Assembly: GCA_017308235.1 (NCBI GenBank)
Contig: JAFKFL010000014.1
Coordinates: forward strand, 1 to 64,000
Direction of reading: 5' to 3'
Length of the DNA: 64,000 nt
Source of the DNA: Alphaproteobacteria bacterium
GTDB lineage: Bacteria > Pseudomonadota > Alphaproteobacteria > Reyranellales > Reyranellaceae
Shown here: positions 15,891 to 22,936 of the stretch, in pieces
Numbering within the stretch: the first letter of the stretch is position 1
How the letters are laid out: every line of letters begins with the position of its first letter
Position numbers and translations under genes: made by a program
The notes under the pieces: model-generated
The model's input: only the letters and a program-made list of their open reading frames with translations
Databases searched by the model: none
What the model was told of the DNA's origin: nothing

Positions 15891-16766
15891 CTAGAACAGG
15901 CTGCCGAAGACCATGAGGGGCACCGACGCGCTGAAGTGGATCGACGACGCGGCGAAACCCCAGAAACCCGAGTCGGCATAGACCCAGGCATCGCTCCACA
16001 CCCACGCCTGGTACCAGCTGTTCGCGCGCGCCGGGAAGAAGACTTCCGCCGACGTGCGGCGCTCGTCGGAGCCGCCGTGATCCTCGAACCAGCCGACGCC
16101 GTCGCTCCAGCTCGGTTGCACGTCCGACTGGTGGACCCAGGCGTTCTCGGAATGGCCGAAGACCCAGAGGCGCATCCTGAAATCGTTGTGCGCGACGTAG
16201 CCGGAGGCGCTGTCCCACCAGTCGTCGGAGAAGTCGAGCAGGGCCGCGAAGCGCTGCTGCGGGTCGGCGGCGGTGCAGAAGAACCAGCTCATGACCCCCG
16301 CAGCGACTTCCTGCGTGCCGTCGCCGATCGACTGGCAGGCAAGATCGTAGGTGCCGGCGCCCTTGTTCGCGGTGGCGGCGTTGCCGCTCGGATTGAACGT
16401 CCAGTCGGCGTCGTAGGGCGGCACGTGGATCGTGAAGTTCGATCCGGAGATGACGCGCGGTTCGAAGGTGCGGATCCTCGGCCGCGTGAGCTTGCGCTTG
16501 GCCCGCTGGGCATAGACGCGCTCAAGCTCTGCATTGGCCTGCTTCAGGGCAGGATCCCGCCGCGAGACGTTCTTCAGCAGCAGGTTCTGCTTCTGCTTCG
16601 TGAGCGCCGCGATTTCCTTGCGGTCCGCATTGGTCTTGCGCAGGCGTTGCGTCAGGGTGCGCGTGAGGTCCGACTGGCTCTTGCGGAGGCTGCTGCGGGG
16701 AGGCTCGCCCCCCAGCGCTCGTTCGTAGTTGCGAACCTGCTTGTGACCGCGTGCGATGATCGTCAT
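15891..16766 (-). CDS. Hypothetical protein with coiled-coil N-terminus and Trp-rich C-terminus
   Basis: 291 aa. Residues about 25-95 are charged and heptad-like (RKTNADRKEIAALTKQKQNL and following), a probable coiled coil. Residues 110-285 are rich in Trp and aromatic residues, with repeated short strands such as NFTIHVPPYDADWTFNP, WVFGHSENAWVHQ, and WYQAWVWSDAWVYADSGFWG. This looks like a beta-sandwich or lectin-like fold. There is no signal peptide. The C-terminal pattern suggests surface binding, but I cannot name a family. Candidate operon with the lipoprotein upstream (57 bp gap). Confidence 0.6.
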   Translation of the reverse strand: MTIIARGHKQVRNYERALGGEPPRSSLRKSQSDLTRTLTQRLRKTNADRKEIAALTKQKQNLLLKNVSRRDPALKQANAELERVYAQRAKRKLTRPRIRTFEPRVISGSNFTIHVPPYDADWTFNPSGNAATANKGAGTYDLACQSIGDGTQEVAAGVMSWFFCTAADPQQRFAALLDFSDDWWDSASGYVAHNDFRMRLWVFGHSENAWVHQSDVQPSWSDGVGWFEDHGGSDERRTSAEVFFPARANSWYQAWVWSDAWVYADSGFWGFAASSIHFSASVPLMVFGSLF

Positions 16767-16823
16767 GGCTTTCCCCCGGATTGTTGAACAGCAGACGAAA
16801 GACGAGATGCGGCGCTGGGCGCA

Positions 16824-17612
16824 TCACATGCCGGGCTTGCGGTAGGTCACGATGACGTCGGTGACGTCGAACGAGCCGCTCCACGGGTAGCCCATCCAGA
16901 AGGCGACGGCGCCGAACTGCTGGGCGAAGTTGGGATATTGGATCGGGACGTTCGAGACCGATCCCGACGCCGTGCCGCCCGCGCCCACGAGCTGGATGTC
17001 GGCGCTGGCCGATCCGGCCGCGACCTTCATCGTGACCTGCAGCACGAACGGGCGGTCGTTGGGGAAAGTGCCGAAGCAGTTGCCCGGCGTGTCGTTGATG
17101 CGCACCGTGTTGGCACCGGGCTTCCCGGTGTTGTTGCAGTCGTTCATGAAATCGAGATGCAGGATCGGCGCCTGCAGACCGAGCGTCGGTGTGTCGAACT
17201 CGACCGACATCGCCGTCCGCCGCGGCGGCGACACCGCCGGGATGTTGATCAGGGCGATCATGCTGTAGGTGCCCGCGCCTTTCACCTGCGAGAGCGTGCC
17301 GGTGAGCACGTTGATGTTCTGGCTGGTGTTGGCGCGGCTGATCTCGACCGCCTTGTCGCTGGAGTTGGGCAGGGGCTTGACCACGACGCTGCCCGCATCG
17401 CCTGCCACGCTCGCCGTGCCCACCGCCTGGTTGTGCGCGGGTGGCTGGTTGGTCGTGTTTGAGTTGAACGAGGACTGGAACAGGGTCTCGCTGGCGCAGC
17501 CGCCCAGTAACAGGCCGACGAGACCGAGAACCGGAACATCGAGGACTCGAACCCCGCGCACGCGAGCTCTGCGAACCTGAACTTCATTGGGGACTTGCTT
17601 GATGCGCCGCAT
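16824..17612 (-). CDS. Predicted outer-membrane or periplasmic lipoprotein
   Basis: 262 aa. A basic N-terminus leads into a hydrophobic stretch and the lipobox LLGGC near residue 38, so the mature protein should be lipid-anchored. The long N-region suggests the true start may lie further in, but no nearer ATG is clear. The mature part is Ser/Thr/Asn-rich and beta-like, with Cys pairs in NDCNNTGKPG and GNCFGTFP. It has no recognised catalytic motif. It heads the run of unknown genes down to 15060. Function unknown. Confidence 0.65.
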   Translation of the reverse strand: MRRIKQVPNEVQVRRARVRGVRVLDVPVLGLVGLLLGGCASETLFQSSFNSNTTNQPPAHNQAVGTASVAGDAGSVVVKPLPNSSDKAVEISRANTSQNINVLTGTLSQVKGAGTYSMIALINIPAVSPPRRTAMSVEFDTPTLGLQAPILHLDFMNDCNNTGKPGANTVRINDTPGNCFGTFPNDRPFVLQVTMKVAAGSASADIQLVGAGGTASGSVSNVPIQYPNFAQQFGAVAFWMGYPWSGSFDVTDVIVTYRKPGM

Positions 17613-17714
17613 GGCATCCTCCTGATCGAGGAGGAAAGTGTCGGTTGGTCCCGTAACGCGGCGATGTTGCGGCGGCGTTTGTCCTGTTTCCCGTGTTTCC
17701 CCGGGACGGCCGGT

Positions 17715-18206
17715 TCAGCGCAGGGAGGGCGAGTCGCGCCGCAGATCTTCGAGCAGCCGGCTCATGTCCGCGGGCGGTTGCGCTGGCCGGAGCGGGCTGT
17801 CGGGGCCCGCGAGCCAAAGATAGAGCGCTGCCCACAAGGGCACAGCGACAACACAGGGGATGGGCAGTGCCATCAGATAGAAGAGCAGGAGGCGCGGCAC
17901 GAACGGCTGGACGAGAGAGACGAACACCAGCGCCAGGATCACGGCCAGGACGACCACCAGCAGCGTGATGAGCGCGATGCGGGCGATCGTGCCCTCGATG
18001 CGCCGGGTCCAGGCGAAGGCAAACCAGCCGGCCACCAGGCCGGAGAGGCCGATCTCGACGGCGAGCGTCGCGACGCGCCACACCCAGCGCTTCTGCTCCA
18101 GGAAGTAGGGCAGCCCGTGCAGCGCGACGTCGAGCCAGGGCGCGGCAGCCAGCAGCAGCAAGCCGCCCAGTCCCAAGCCGAATCCAAAACCGCTCCTGCC
18201 CATCAC
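17715..18206 (-). CDS. Predicted integral membrane protein, 163 aa
   Basis: Four hydrophobic segments are visible (LGGLLLLAAAPWLDVAL, VATLAVEIGLSGLVAGWFAF, ITLLVVVLAVILALVFVS, LLLFYLMALPIPCVVAV) and a polar C-terminal tail. The repeated glycines at the start (GFGFGLGLGG) are unusual. It lies about 100 bp upstream of the lipoprotein gene, same strand. No family recognised. Confidence 0.6.
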   Translation of the reverse strand: MMGRSGFGFGLGLGGLLLLAAAPWLDVALHGLPYFLEQKRWVWRVATLAVEIGLSGLVAGWFAFAWTRRIEGTIARIALITLLVVVLAVILALVFVSLVQPFVPRLLLFYLMALPIPCVVAVPLWAALYLWLAGPDSPLRPAQPPADMSRLLEDLRRDSPSLR

Positions 18207-18519
18207 TATTGGCCCATCACCATCGCCGTATGATCGAACTCGTCAGGGTCGGTTTGATGTGTCGCATTGGAGGGGTGGGGTAGGCGGCCGGCGACCGAGG
18301 GTGAGTGGTGCGTGGCGCCGGCCGCCAGCCATGGTGTCGGGCTATGGCACGTGCTTCCCGTCCACGGCGTAGGGATTTTGCGCATCGTCAAGGGTGCCGG
18401 CTTGTGACCGTTCGCCTGGGTCGCGAAAAGTCCAAGTACCCCCCAATCGAAACCTTCCGTTGCGCGGCGCGGGGAAGGTAGGGGATTCGATAAGTTACAT
18501 CTTATGAATCAATGAGATA

Positions 18520-18541
18520 TCGATAAGGTATACCTTATCGA
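18520..18541. promoter_or_regulatory. Perfect 22-bp palindrome upstream of the NUDIX gene
   Basis: The core CGATAAGGTATACCTTATCG (18521-18540), extended by one T/A pair on each side, is a perfect palindrome. It ends only six bases before the GTG start of the NUDIX gene. A weaker relative (TTCGATAAG ... CTTATGAA, 18485-18508) lies just upstream. The dyad lies in an AT-rich island within the 341-bp gap 18207-18547, which otherwise holds no gene. A repressor bound here would block ribosome access or transcription. Confidence 0.6.
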
Positions 18542-18547
18542 ATTGAA

Positions 18548-19060
18548 GTGACGCTGCGAGCGCAGGTCGTGTCCGCGACGAATGTTGATCCACACTCTTA
18601 TAAGGACGGCCTCCGCGAGGGCGTTGCCTTTCTGCTCGTCGACGCCAGCGACAGAGTTCTCCTGGAGTGCCGGCCGGACGGGCGAGGTACCTTTACCGAT
18701 GTCTTTTATCCAAGCGGCTCGATCGAGATAAAGGACCACGGCGACCCTAATGTGGATTATCGCGAAGCCGCGCTACGGCGAGAGGTATGTGAGGAATTCC
18801 GCGGCGGCGTGAGCATCGGCAAGCTTTCGTACCTTGGAGAGGTGAAAGTTCCCGAGATCGGTCTCGTATTCTACATATATTGGGTTGCCGCCTGGTCGGG
18901 CGATCCTGGCCAGCACACCTACGAGGAGGGCTCGCCGTTCGGTGAGCTGAAATGGTTTCCGCTTGACGAAGTCAAGACTCTAAGCAGCTTCGATAGCACC
19001 AGTCGGATAACGCAAATGCTTCGCAGCGCGATGGCGGCAGCTCGCGGGAATGCCAACTAG
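18548..19060 (+). CDS. NUDIX hydrolase
   Basis: 170 aa, GTG start. The NUDIX box is recognisable but stretched: GSIEIKDHGDPNVDYREAAL then RREVCEEFRGG, keeping the R-E-x-x-E-E core that binds Mg. Members hydrolyse nucleoside diphosphates linked to another moiety; the substrate is not predictable here. GLVFYIYWVAAW and ELKWFPLDEV complete the fold. No helix-turn-helix is visible, so an NrtR-type self-regulator is unlikely. GC appears slightly lower than its neighbours, and the gene stands alone behind the palindrome at 18520. Confidence 0.8.
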   Translation: MTLRAQVVSATNVDPHSYKDGLREGVAFLLVDASDRVLLECRPDGRGTFTDVFYPSGSIEIKDHGDPNVDYREAALRREVCEEFRGGVSIGKLSYLGEVKVPEIGLVFYIYWVAAWSGDPGQHTYEEGSPFGELKWFPLDEVKTLSSFDSTSRITQMLRSAMAAARGNAN

Positions 19061-19122
19061 GCGAACAAAAAAGCGTAAGCGATTCCATGCTGGTAGCGGC
19101 CAAGATTTCCCGCGCGGACGGC

Positions 19123-19845
19123 TCACGCGATTGCGTGGAACGCATGGAAATCAGAGAGCGGCGCCTCGACAGCCAGGGGTTGGAGCGGGAAGCACTGCAC
19201 CAGATCGTCCATGGATCGTTGACGCGCCAGGCGATCGAGGAAGAGGGCAGCGGCGGCCGTACGGACGGTGCCGTGCCGGTCGAGGAACTGCCCCCAGAGC
19301 GGCATGTTACGAAACCGGCCGCCTGCGATTTTCGCCGTTGCGAGGTAACTCTCGGGAAAAAGGCGCCGATAGCTCGCGAGGTTATAAAGCCAGGAGACGC
19401 CGGCCAGGCGCGTGGCCTGGGGTTCGGCGTGCCTCACATGCGCGAGGAGTGCTCGCAGCTCCGACCGTCGCGCCGATTTGCGTTCGGCTGCCAGGGGCGC
19501 CTGGCCGTCGGGATCGGCATTCTCGAAATGAAGACGGAGGCACCCGGCGTCTCGGTGACCGTAGGAAAAGCAGCCGAACGTCGCCACAGTGTGCGAGGGC
19601 TGCGGCAGACCCTGCCTTGTCGCGAAGAAGCGGACGGTCCAGGCCGTCTGATCGGCCGAACGCGCGAGCCCGTCCATGTACTCGATCCAGATTGCATGGT
19701 GCGGATCGAAGGCGCGGCCCAGTCCGAAGCGGATATAGAAGTTGGTGTAGCCCAACAGCGCATCGCCGAGCGGCATCCCAGACAGGTCGCTGACCCGATG
19801 GGCAAAGCGAAGCTGCAGATCGAAGAATCCGCTGCCGAACCTCAC
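19123..19845 (-). CDS. Conserved hypothetical protein translationally coupled to the VOC gene
   Basis: 240 aa starting at a GTG that overlaps the TGA of the VOC-family gene (GTGTGA arrangement), so the two are almost certainly co-translated. The sequence includes LLGYTNFYIRFGLGRAFD, HHAIWIEYMDGL and LYNLASYRRLFPESYLATA. It has no signal peptide or membrane helix and no motif I can assign. A later ATG (MPLGDALLG, 19782) is possible but would lose the overlap. The VOC partner suggests a role in aromatic or other small-molecule metabolism; this is inference. Confidence 0.6.
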   Translation of the reverse strand: MRFGSGFFDLQLRFAHRVSDLSGMPLGDALLGYTNFYIRFGLGRAFDPHHAIWIEYMDGLARSADQTAWTVRFFATRQGLPQPSHTVATFGCFSYGHRDAGCLRLHFENADPDGQAPLAAERKSARRSELRALLAHVRHAEPQATRLAGVSWLYNLASYRRLFPESYLATAKIAGGRFRNMPLWGQFLDRHGTVRTAAAALFLDRLARQRSMDDLVQCFPLQPLAVEAPLSDFHAFHAIA

Positions 19846-20387
19846 ACCCCCAAAAGCTCCTTCGGGGTGGCGCCGTGGCGGTGGCGGGCGAGGAGGTCGT
19901 CGGGGTCGTACTCGACGCCGATCGGGTTCTTGGCGAACGCCTCCGACTTCATGAACGCCTGGCCTTCGGGCGCCGTGGCGAAGTTGTCGATCAGGAGTTC
20001 GACCTGGTTGTTGTCGGGATCGCGGAAATACATCGAGGTCGTGACGCCGTGGTTGATGCACCAGAACGGGCGGATGCCCTCGTCCTTGAGCCGCGCGTAG
20101 GTCTCGAGCAGGTCGCCGAGGTCCTTCAGCGTGAAGGCGATGTGATGCAGCCCGGTCTCGCGGCCGGCCCTGAAATCGTGCGGGCCGTCTTCACCCGGCC
20201 GCCGCTTCTCCAGCGTGCCCGGCGTGATGAAAGCGACGCGATGATGCTCGTCGTCGTAGCTCATAAAGGAGATGACACCCGCGTCATGCACCATCTCGCC
20301 GTCGAGCACGGTGCAGTACCAGGCTTGCAGGGCCTTCGGGTCGTTGGTCTGCAGCACGATGTGCGAGATCTTGATCGGCGTGGCCAT
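19842..20387 (-). CDS. VOC-family (extradiol-dioxygenase-like) protein
   Basis: 181 aa from MATPIKISHIV, with GAGGAG upstream. It has two beta-alpha-beta-beta-beta modules of the vicinal oxygen chelate fold. Metal-ligand candidates are H10 (ISHIVLQT), the His of GLHHIAFTLKDL and the Glu of DPDNNQVELLID, the usual H-H-E facial triad. SMYFRDPDNNQVEL is typical of ring-cleaving dioxygenases and related enzymes. Substrate unknown. The coupled unknown gene overlaps its stop codon. Confidence 0.85.
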   Translation of the reverse strand: MATPIKISHIVLQTNDPKALQAWYCTVLDGEMVHDAGVISFMSYDDEHHRVAFITPGTLEKRRPGEDGPHDFRAGRETGLHHIAFTLKDLGDLLETYARLKDEGIRPFWCINHGVTTSMYFRDPDNNQVELLIDNFATAPEGQAFMKSEAFAKNPIGVEYDPDDLLARHRHGATPKELLGV

Positions 20388-20424
20388 GTCGGTCTCCTCG
20401 TTCCGTCGGTTCGTGGGTGGGGTC

Positions 20425-20805
20425 CTAGCGCGCCTTGTCCGAGCGCTGCGCATCGAGCCAGGCGTGGGCCGAGGGCTCGTCGGTGAATACTTTCATCGGG
20501 CAGTCGATGCCCGCGGTCGCGAAGCGGTGCGCGGCTTCTTCGAACGCCTTGTTGCTGCCGATGACGATCGCGATCGGCCCGATCTCGCTCTCCTGGGCGC
20601 GCTTGGTCATCATTGCGGTGAGCATTCCGACCTGCGGGCTGATCCGCGACCGCATGCGCCTGAGATCTAGCAGCGTCGCATAGGCGCGGGTGTTGTCGCG
20701 GTCGACCAGCTCGAGATGGCGTTGGATGTCGTCAGGAAAAATGTCGCCCTCGGCCACGACAGTGGCCAAGCGTTCGGCATGGGAAAAGGTCACCCGCACG
20801 GGCAT
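20425..20805 (-). CDS. STAS / SpoIIAA-like domain protein
   Basis: 126 aa single domain. Alternating strands and helices (RLATVVAEGDIFPDDIQRHL, AYATLLDLRRM, IGPIAIVIGSNKAFEEAAHR, MKVFTDEPSAHAWLD) follow the SpoIIAA-like family, small STAS-fold proteins of mostly unknown role. No phosphorylatable-serine context is obvious. It is the gene upstream of the VOC gene on the same strand, 37 bp before that start, so a shared transcript is possible. Confidence 0.7.
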   Translation of the reverse strand: MPVRVTFSHAERLATVVAEGDIFPDDIQRHLELVDRDNTRAYATLLDLRRMRSRISPQVGMLTAMMTKRAQESEIGPIAIVIGSNKAFEEAAHRFATAGIDCPMKVFTDEPSAHAWLDAQRSDKAR

Positions 20806-20903
20806 CGATAGCGTCCCCGGAGGGTCAAGCGGGCGAATGCTACGCCTCGCGGGGAAGACGTCAACCGAAGCGACCGGGAGCGGCGCTCGGGCGGGACCAG
20901 TGC

Positions 20904-21290
20904 TCAGTCTGGGTAGATGCGGCGCAGCAGCGCGTTCAGCGGCTCGATGTCGTCCTGCCAGCCGCCGACCGGGTCGGCGTCGCTGGGGAAGTGCGGATAG
21001 CGCTGGCCGGGCGGCAGCGTCGCGAGCTCGATCTCGACCTTGGCGGGCGGGGCATCCTCCTCGAGCGCCCGCTCGATCCAGACGTCGAGATAGGTGCGGC
21101 GGCCGCCACGCAGGCGCAGGACGAAGCCGGCGGCGGCGACGTCGAAGCTGTTGGCCGACCAGAAGGCTTCGACATGGGTGATGTCGCAGGGGCTGAGGTC
21201 CCAATCAGCATGGCCGAGTATTCGCAAGACTTCGTCAAACGTTGCCAGGGCGTCGCTGTTGAGGGAGCCGATGAGAGGCGATTCGGGCAT
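20904..21290 (-). CDS. Unknown small protein, paralogue C of a three-copy family
   Basis: 128 aa from MPESPLIGS. It shares with the 5137 gene: D-I/V-x-x-(V/I)EAFW, GFVL-x-L, GRR-x-YLDVW, DAPPAKVEIE, YPHFPS and DPVGGW-x-DDIEPLN. It is less like the 679 copy. Cytosolic, no recognised domain. The 550 bp upstream (21291-21840) contains only the tandem repeat at 21607 and no convincing gene. Confidence 0.7.
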   Translation of the reverse strand: MPESPLIGSLNSDALATFDEVLRILGHADWDLSPCDITHVEAFWSANSFDVAAAGFVLRLRGGRRTYLDVWIERALEEDAPPAKVEIELATLPPGQRYPHFPSDADPVGGWQDDIEPLNALLRRIYPD

Positions 21291-21606
21291 GTGGGGCGTG
21301 CTCGGTCGGTCGACGTATGGAGAGACGCCGGCGACACAGGGCGGTGCGTCGCCGGCGTGGCTGCACGTGGAGTGGTGGGGTCGACAGCCGTCCCTACCAT
21401 CGCGACTCGATGTGCCGGCGGCCAGTGACCATCGACGGCAAGCGTGAACAAAGCTGTGACGTGCCGTCACGTGGTAGCATAACTTTCTCGTCATGCGACC
21501 GTCTTGCGATCGCAACCGATCGATGCCGTCGGTCGCAAAGCCAGGATTATCGCAGTACTCGGCCGTCGATCCCGCGGCTCCGGGTAGTGCCAGGTCGCGG
21601 ATAGCT

Positions 21607-21691
21607 CGATGGCAGTTCACCAGTAGCTCACTGGCAGATCACTGCCAGATCACTGCCAGATCACCGGCAGATCACCGGGTGGTCACTGGCG
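21607..21691. repeat. 11-bp tandem repeat array
   Basis: About seven units of an 11-bp motif whose clearest copies are CACTGGCAGAT (21629), CACTGCCAGAT (21640 and 21651) and CACCGGCAGAT (21662). Outer units are degraded. Adjacent CTGGCAG and CTGCCAG form an inverted repeat, so the array can also fold. The period is about one helical turn. It lies in the 550-bp non-coding gap between the unknown gene and a small lipoprotein gene. Confidence 0.75.
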
Positions 21692-21840
21692 CAGCGGCGG
21701 GGTGACGGTCATCCTGAGGTCCTGGTGTTACCCGAATTGGCGCCAGGCGCAGTGGTCCTCGGATGTACAGGCCGCTGCGCCCCCAATCGGGGATCCAGTC
21801 CCCCGGAATGCCGATCCCCTGTCAGGTCCGCGTGTCGAGC

Positions 21841-21972
21841 CTACCGGTACCCGTCCCAGTGACGGCCGTAATAGTCGTGGTGGTAGCGGTAACCGGGGCC
21901 GGGGCCATAGTAGGCGCAACCGACCACCGACAGCAGCAGACAGGCACTGATAAGCAACTTGAACGCACGCAT
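21841..21972 (-). CDS. Small lipoprotein, 43 aa
   Basis: MRAFKLLISACLLLSVVGCA is a lipoprotein signal with lipobox VVGC (Cys19). The short mature part is rich in Tyr, Gly and His (YYGPGPGYRYHHDYYGRHW). GGAGGAGACC precedes the ATG. Tiny Tyr/Gly/His-rich lipoproteins of this type are common in alphaproteobacteria, and their roles are unknown. The 298 bp upstream (21973-22270) contains the leader of the GTPase operon and no other gene I can support. Confidence 0.7.
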   Translation of the reverse strand: MRAFKLLISACLLLSVVGCAYYGPGPGYRYHHDYYGRHWDGYR

Positions 21973-22230
21973 GGTCTCCTCCGTACGCGGGCCGTGAAGG
22001 CCCTCGATCAGGAGTACGGGGGCGACCGTGGCGGTGGCGGGGCAATGCAGAGGTTTGTCGGAGGCAGGCACGGGAGCCGCCACCGGGGAGTCACCATCGG
22101 GAGTCGCCGTTGGGCGGGCAGCTAACCTACCCCAAATCCGCCATCTCAACTGCAACGCCAATTTCCGCGTCCAATCCCCACAGGCGCCGGGGTAAATGCG
22201 AACAACGGCTGACAACCGGCCGTTCGCGCG

Positions 22231-22243
22231 CGTACAATGTACG
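22231..22243. promoter_or_regulatory. Perfect dyad before the GTPase signalling operon
   Basis: CGTACA-A-TGTACG is a perfect 6+1+6 inverted repeat 28 bases before the first likely start codon of the operon, followed by a further GTAC. The position suits an operator overlapping the leader. Inference only. Confidence 0.35.
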
Positions 22244-22270
22244 TACGGGCTGGGCATGGCCATGGGGGAA

Positions 22271-22924
22271 ATGATGGCAGACAAGACCAAAGCCGACATC
22301 GCGTCGGTTCAAGCTAGCATCCTGACTCCGGGAGCTAACGTCGGTAACGTAGCGAACGGTGCCGCGGGAACCGACGTTGTGGGCGTCGACAAGATCCGCG
22401 ACCTGTTGTTTGGCAACCAGATGCAGGACTACGACCGCCGTTTCTCGAAGCTCGAGGAGCGGTTCCTGGCGCGGTTCAAGGAGATCGAATCGGAGACGGC
22501 GCGCAACCTGAGCGCCCACGACACGAACGCGAAGAAACAGGTCGACTCGCTCGCAAGCCAGCTCCGTGAGGAGAAGGACACGCGCGCCGATGCCGACAAG
22601 GAGATCGAACGTTCGCTGCGTGAGCAAAACCAGGTGCTGGAGAAGCGTCTGCGGACGCTGTCGGACCAGGTGAGCCAGCTCGAACGCGACTTCGCTGACC
22701 GCCTGTCGCGCGAGACGCAGTCGCTGCACGACGAGATCAAGCGGCGCAACGAGGAGATCCATCACACGATGGAGAAGATGTTCTCCGAGCTCTCGAACGT
22801 GAAGACCGACCGCAATCTCCTGGCCGGCCTGTTCGTCGAGGTTGCGAAGTGCCTGAACCAGGACAGCGGCAGTGGCAAGAGCGCGGGTAAAGGCGAGGGA
22901 GCGCGCGGTTGGCCCAACGGCTAA
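22271..22924 (+). CDS. Coiled-coil protein, first gene of the GTPase operon
   Basis: 217 aa if started at the ATG at 22271; 22274 fits the GGGGGA site better, and 22256 or 22262 are also open. Residues about 55-175 are one long charged coiled coil (RRFSKLEERFLARFKEIE, then REEKDTRADADKEIERSLRE and onward). Before it a conserved-looking VVGVDKIRDLLFGNQMQDY may be a docking peptide. After it KTDRNLLAGLFVEVAKCLN closely resembles the DRKTLAGLLVELARAVE near the N-terminus of the next gene product. No signal peptide. It is probably a cytosolic scaffold or sensor partner of the OmpA-domain protein encoded 12 bp downstream. Confidence 0.75.
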   Translation: MMADKTKADIASVQASILTPGANVGNVANGAAGTDVVGVDKIRDLLFGNQMQDYDRRFSKLEERFLARFKEIESETARNLSAHDTNAKKQVDSLASQLREEKDTRADADKEIERSLREQNQVLEKRLRTLSDQVSQLERDFADRLSRETQSLHDEIKRRNEEIHHTMEKMFSELSNVKTDRNLLAGLFVEVAKCLNQDSGSGKSAGKGEGARGWPNG

Positions 22925-22936
22925 CCGTCACCTCCA

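Noticed and set aside
18548..19060. NrtR-type self-regulating NUDIX repressor acting on the 22-bp palindrome
   Set aside because: The protein has no C-terminal winged-helix segment; it ends soon after the NUDIX fold.
21607..21691. CRISPR array
   Set aside because: The units are 11 bp and contiguous with no spacers, and no cas genes are present; it is a simple tandem repeat.
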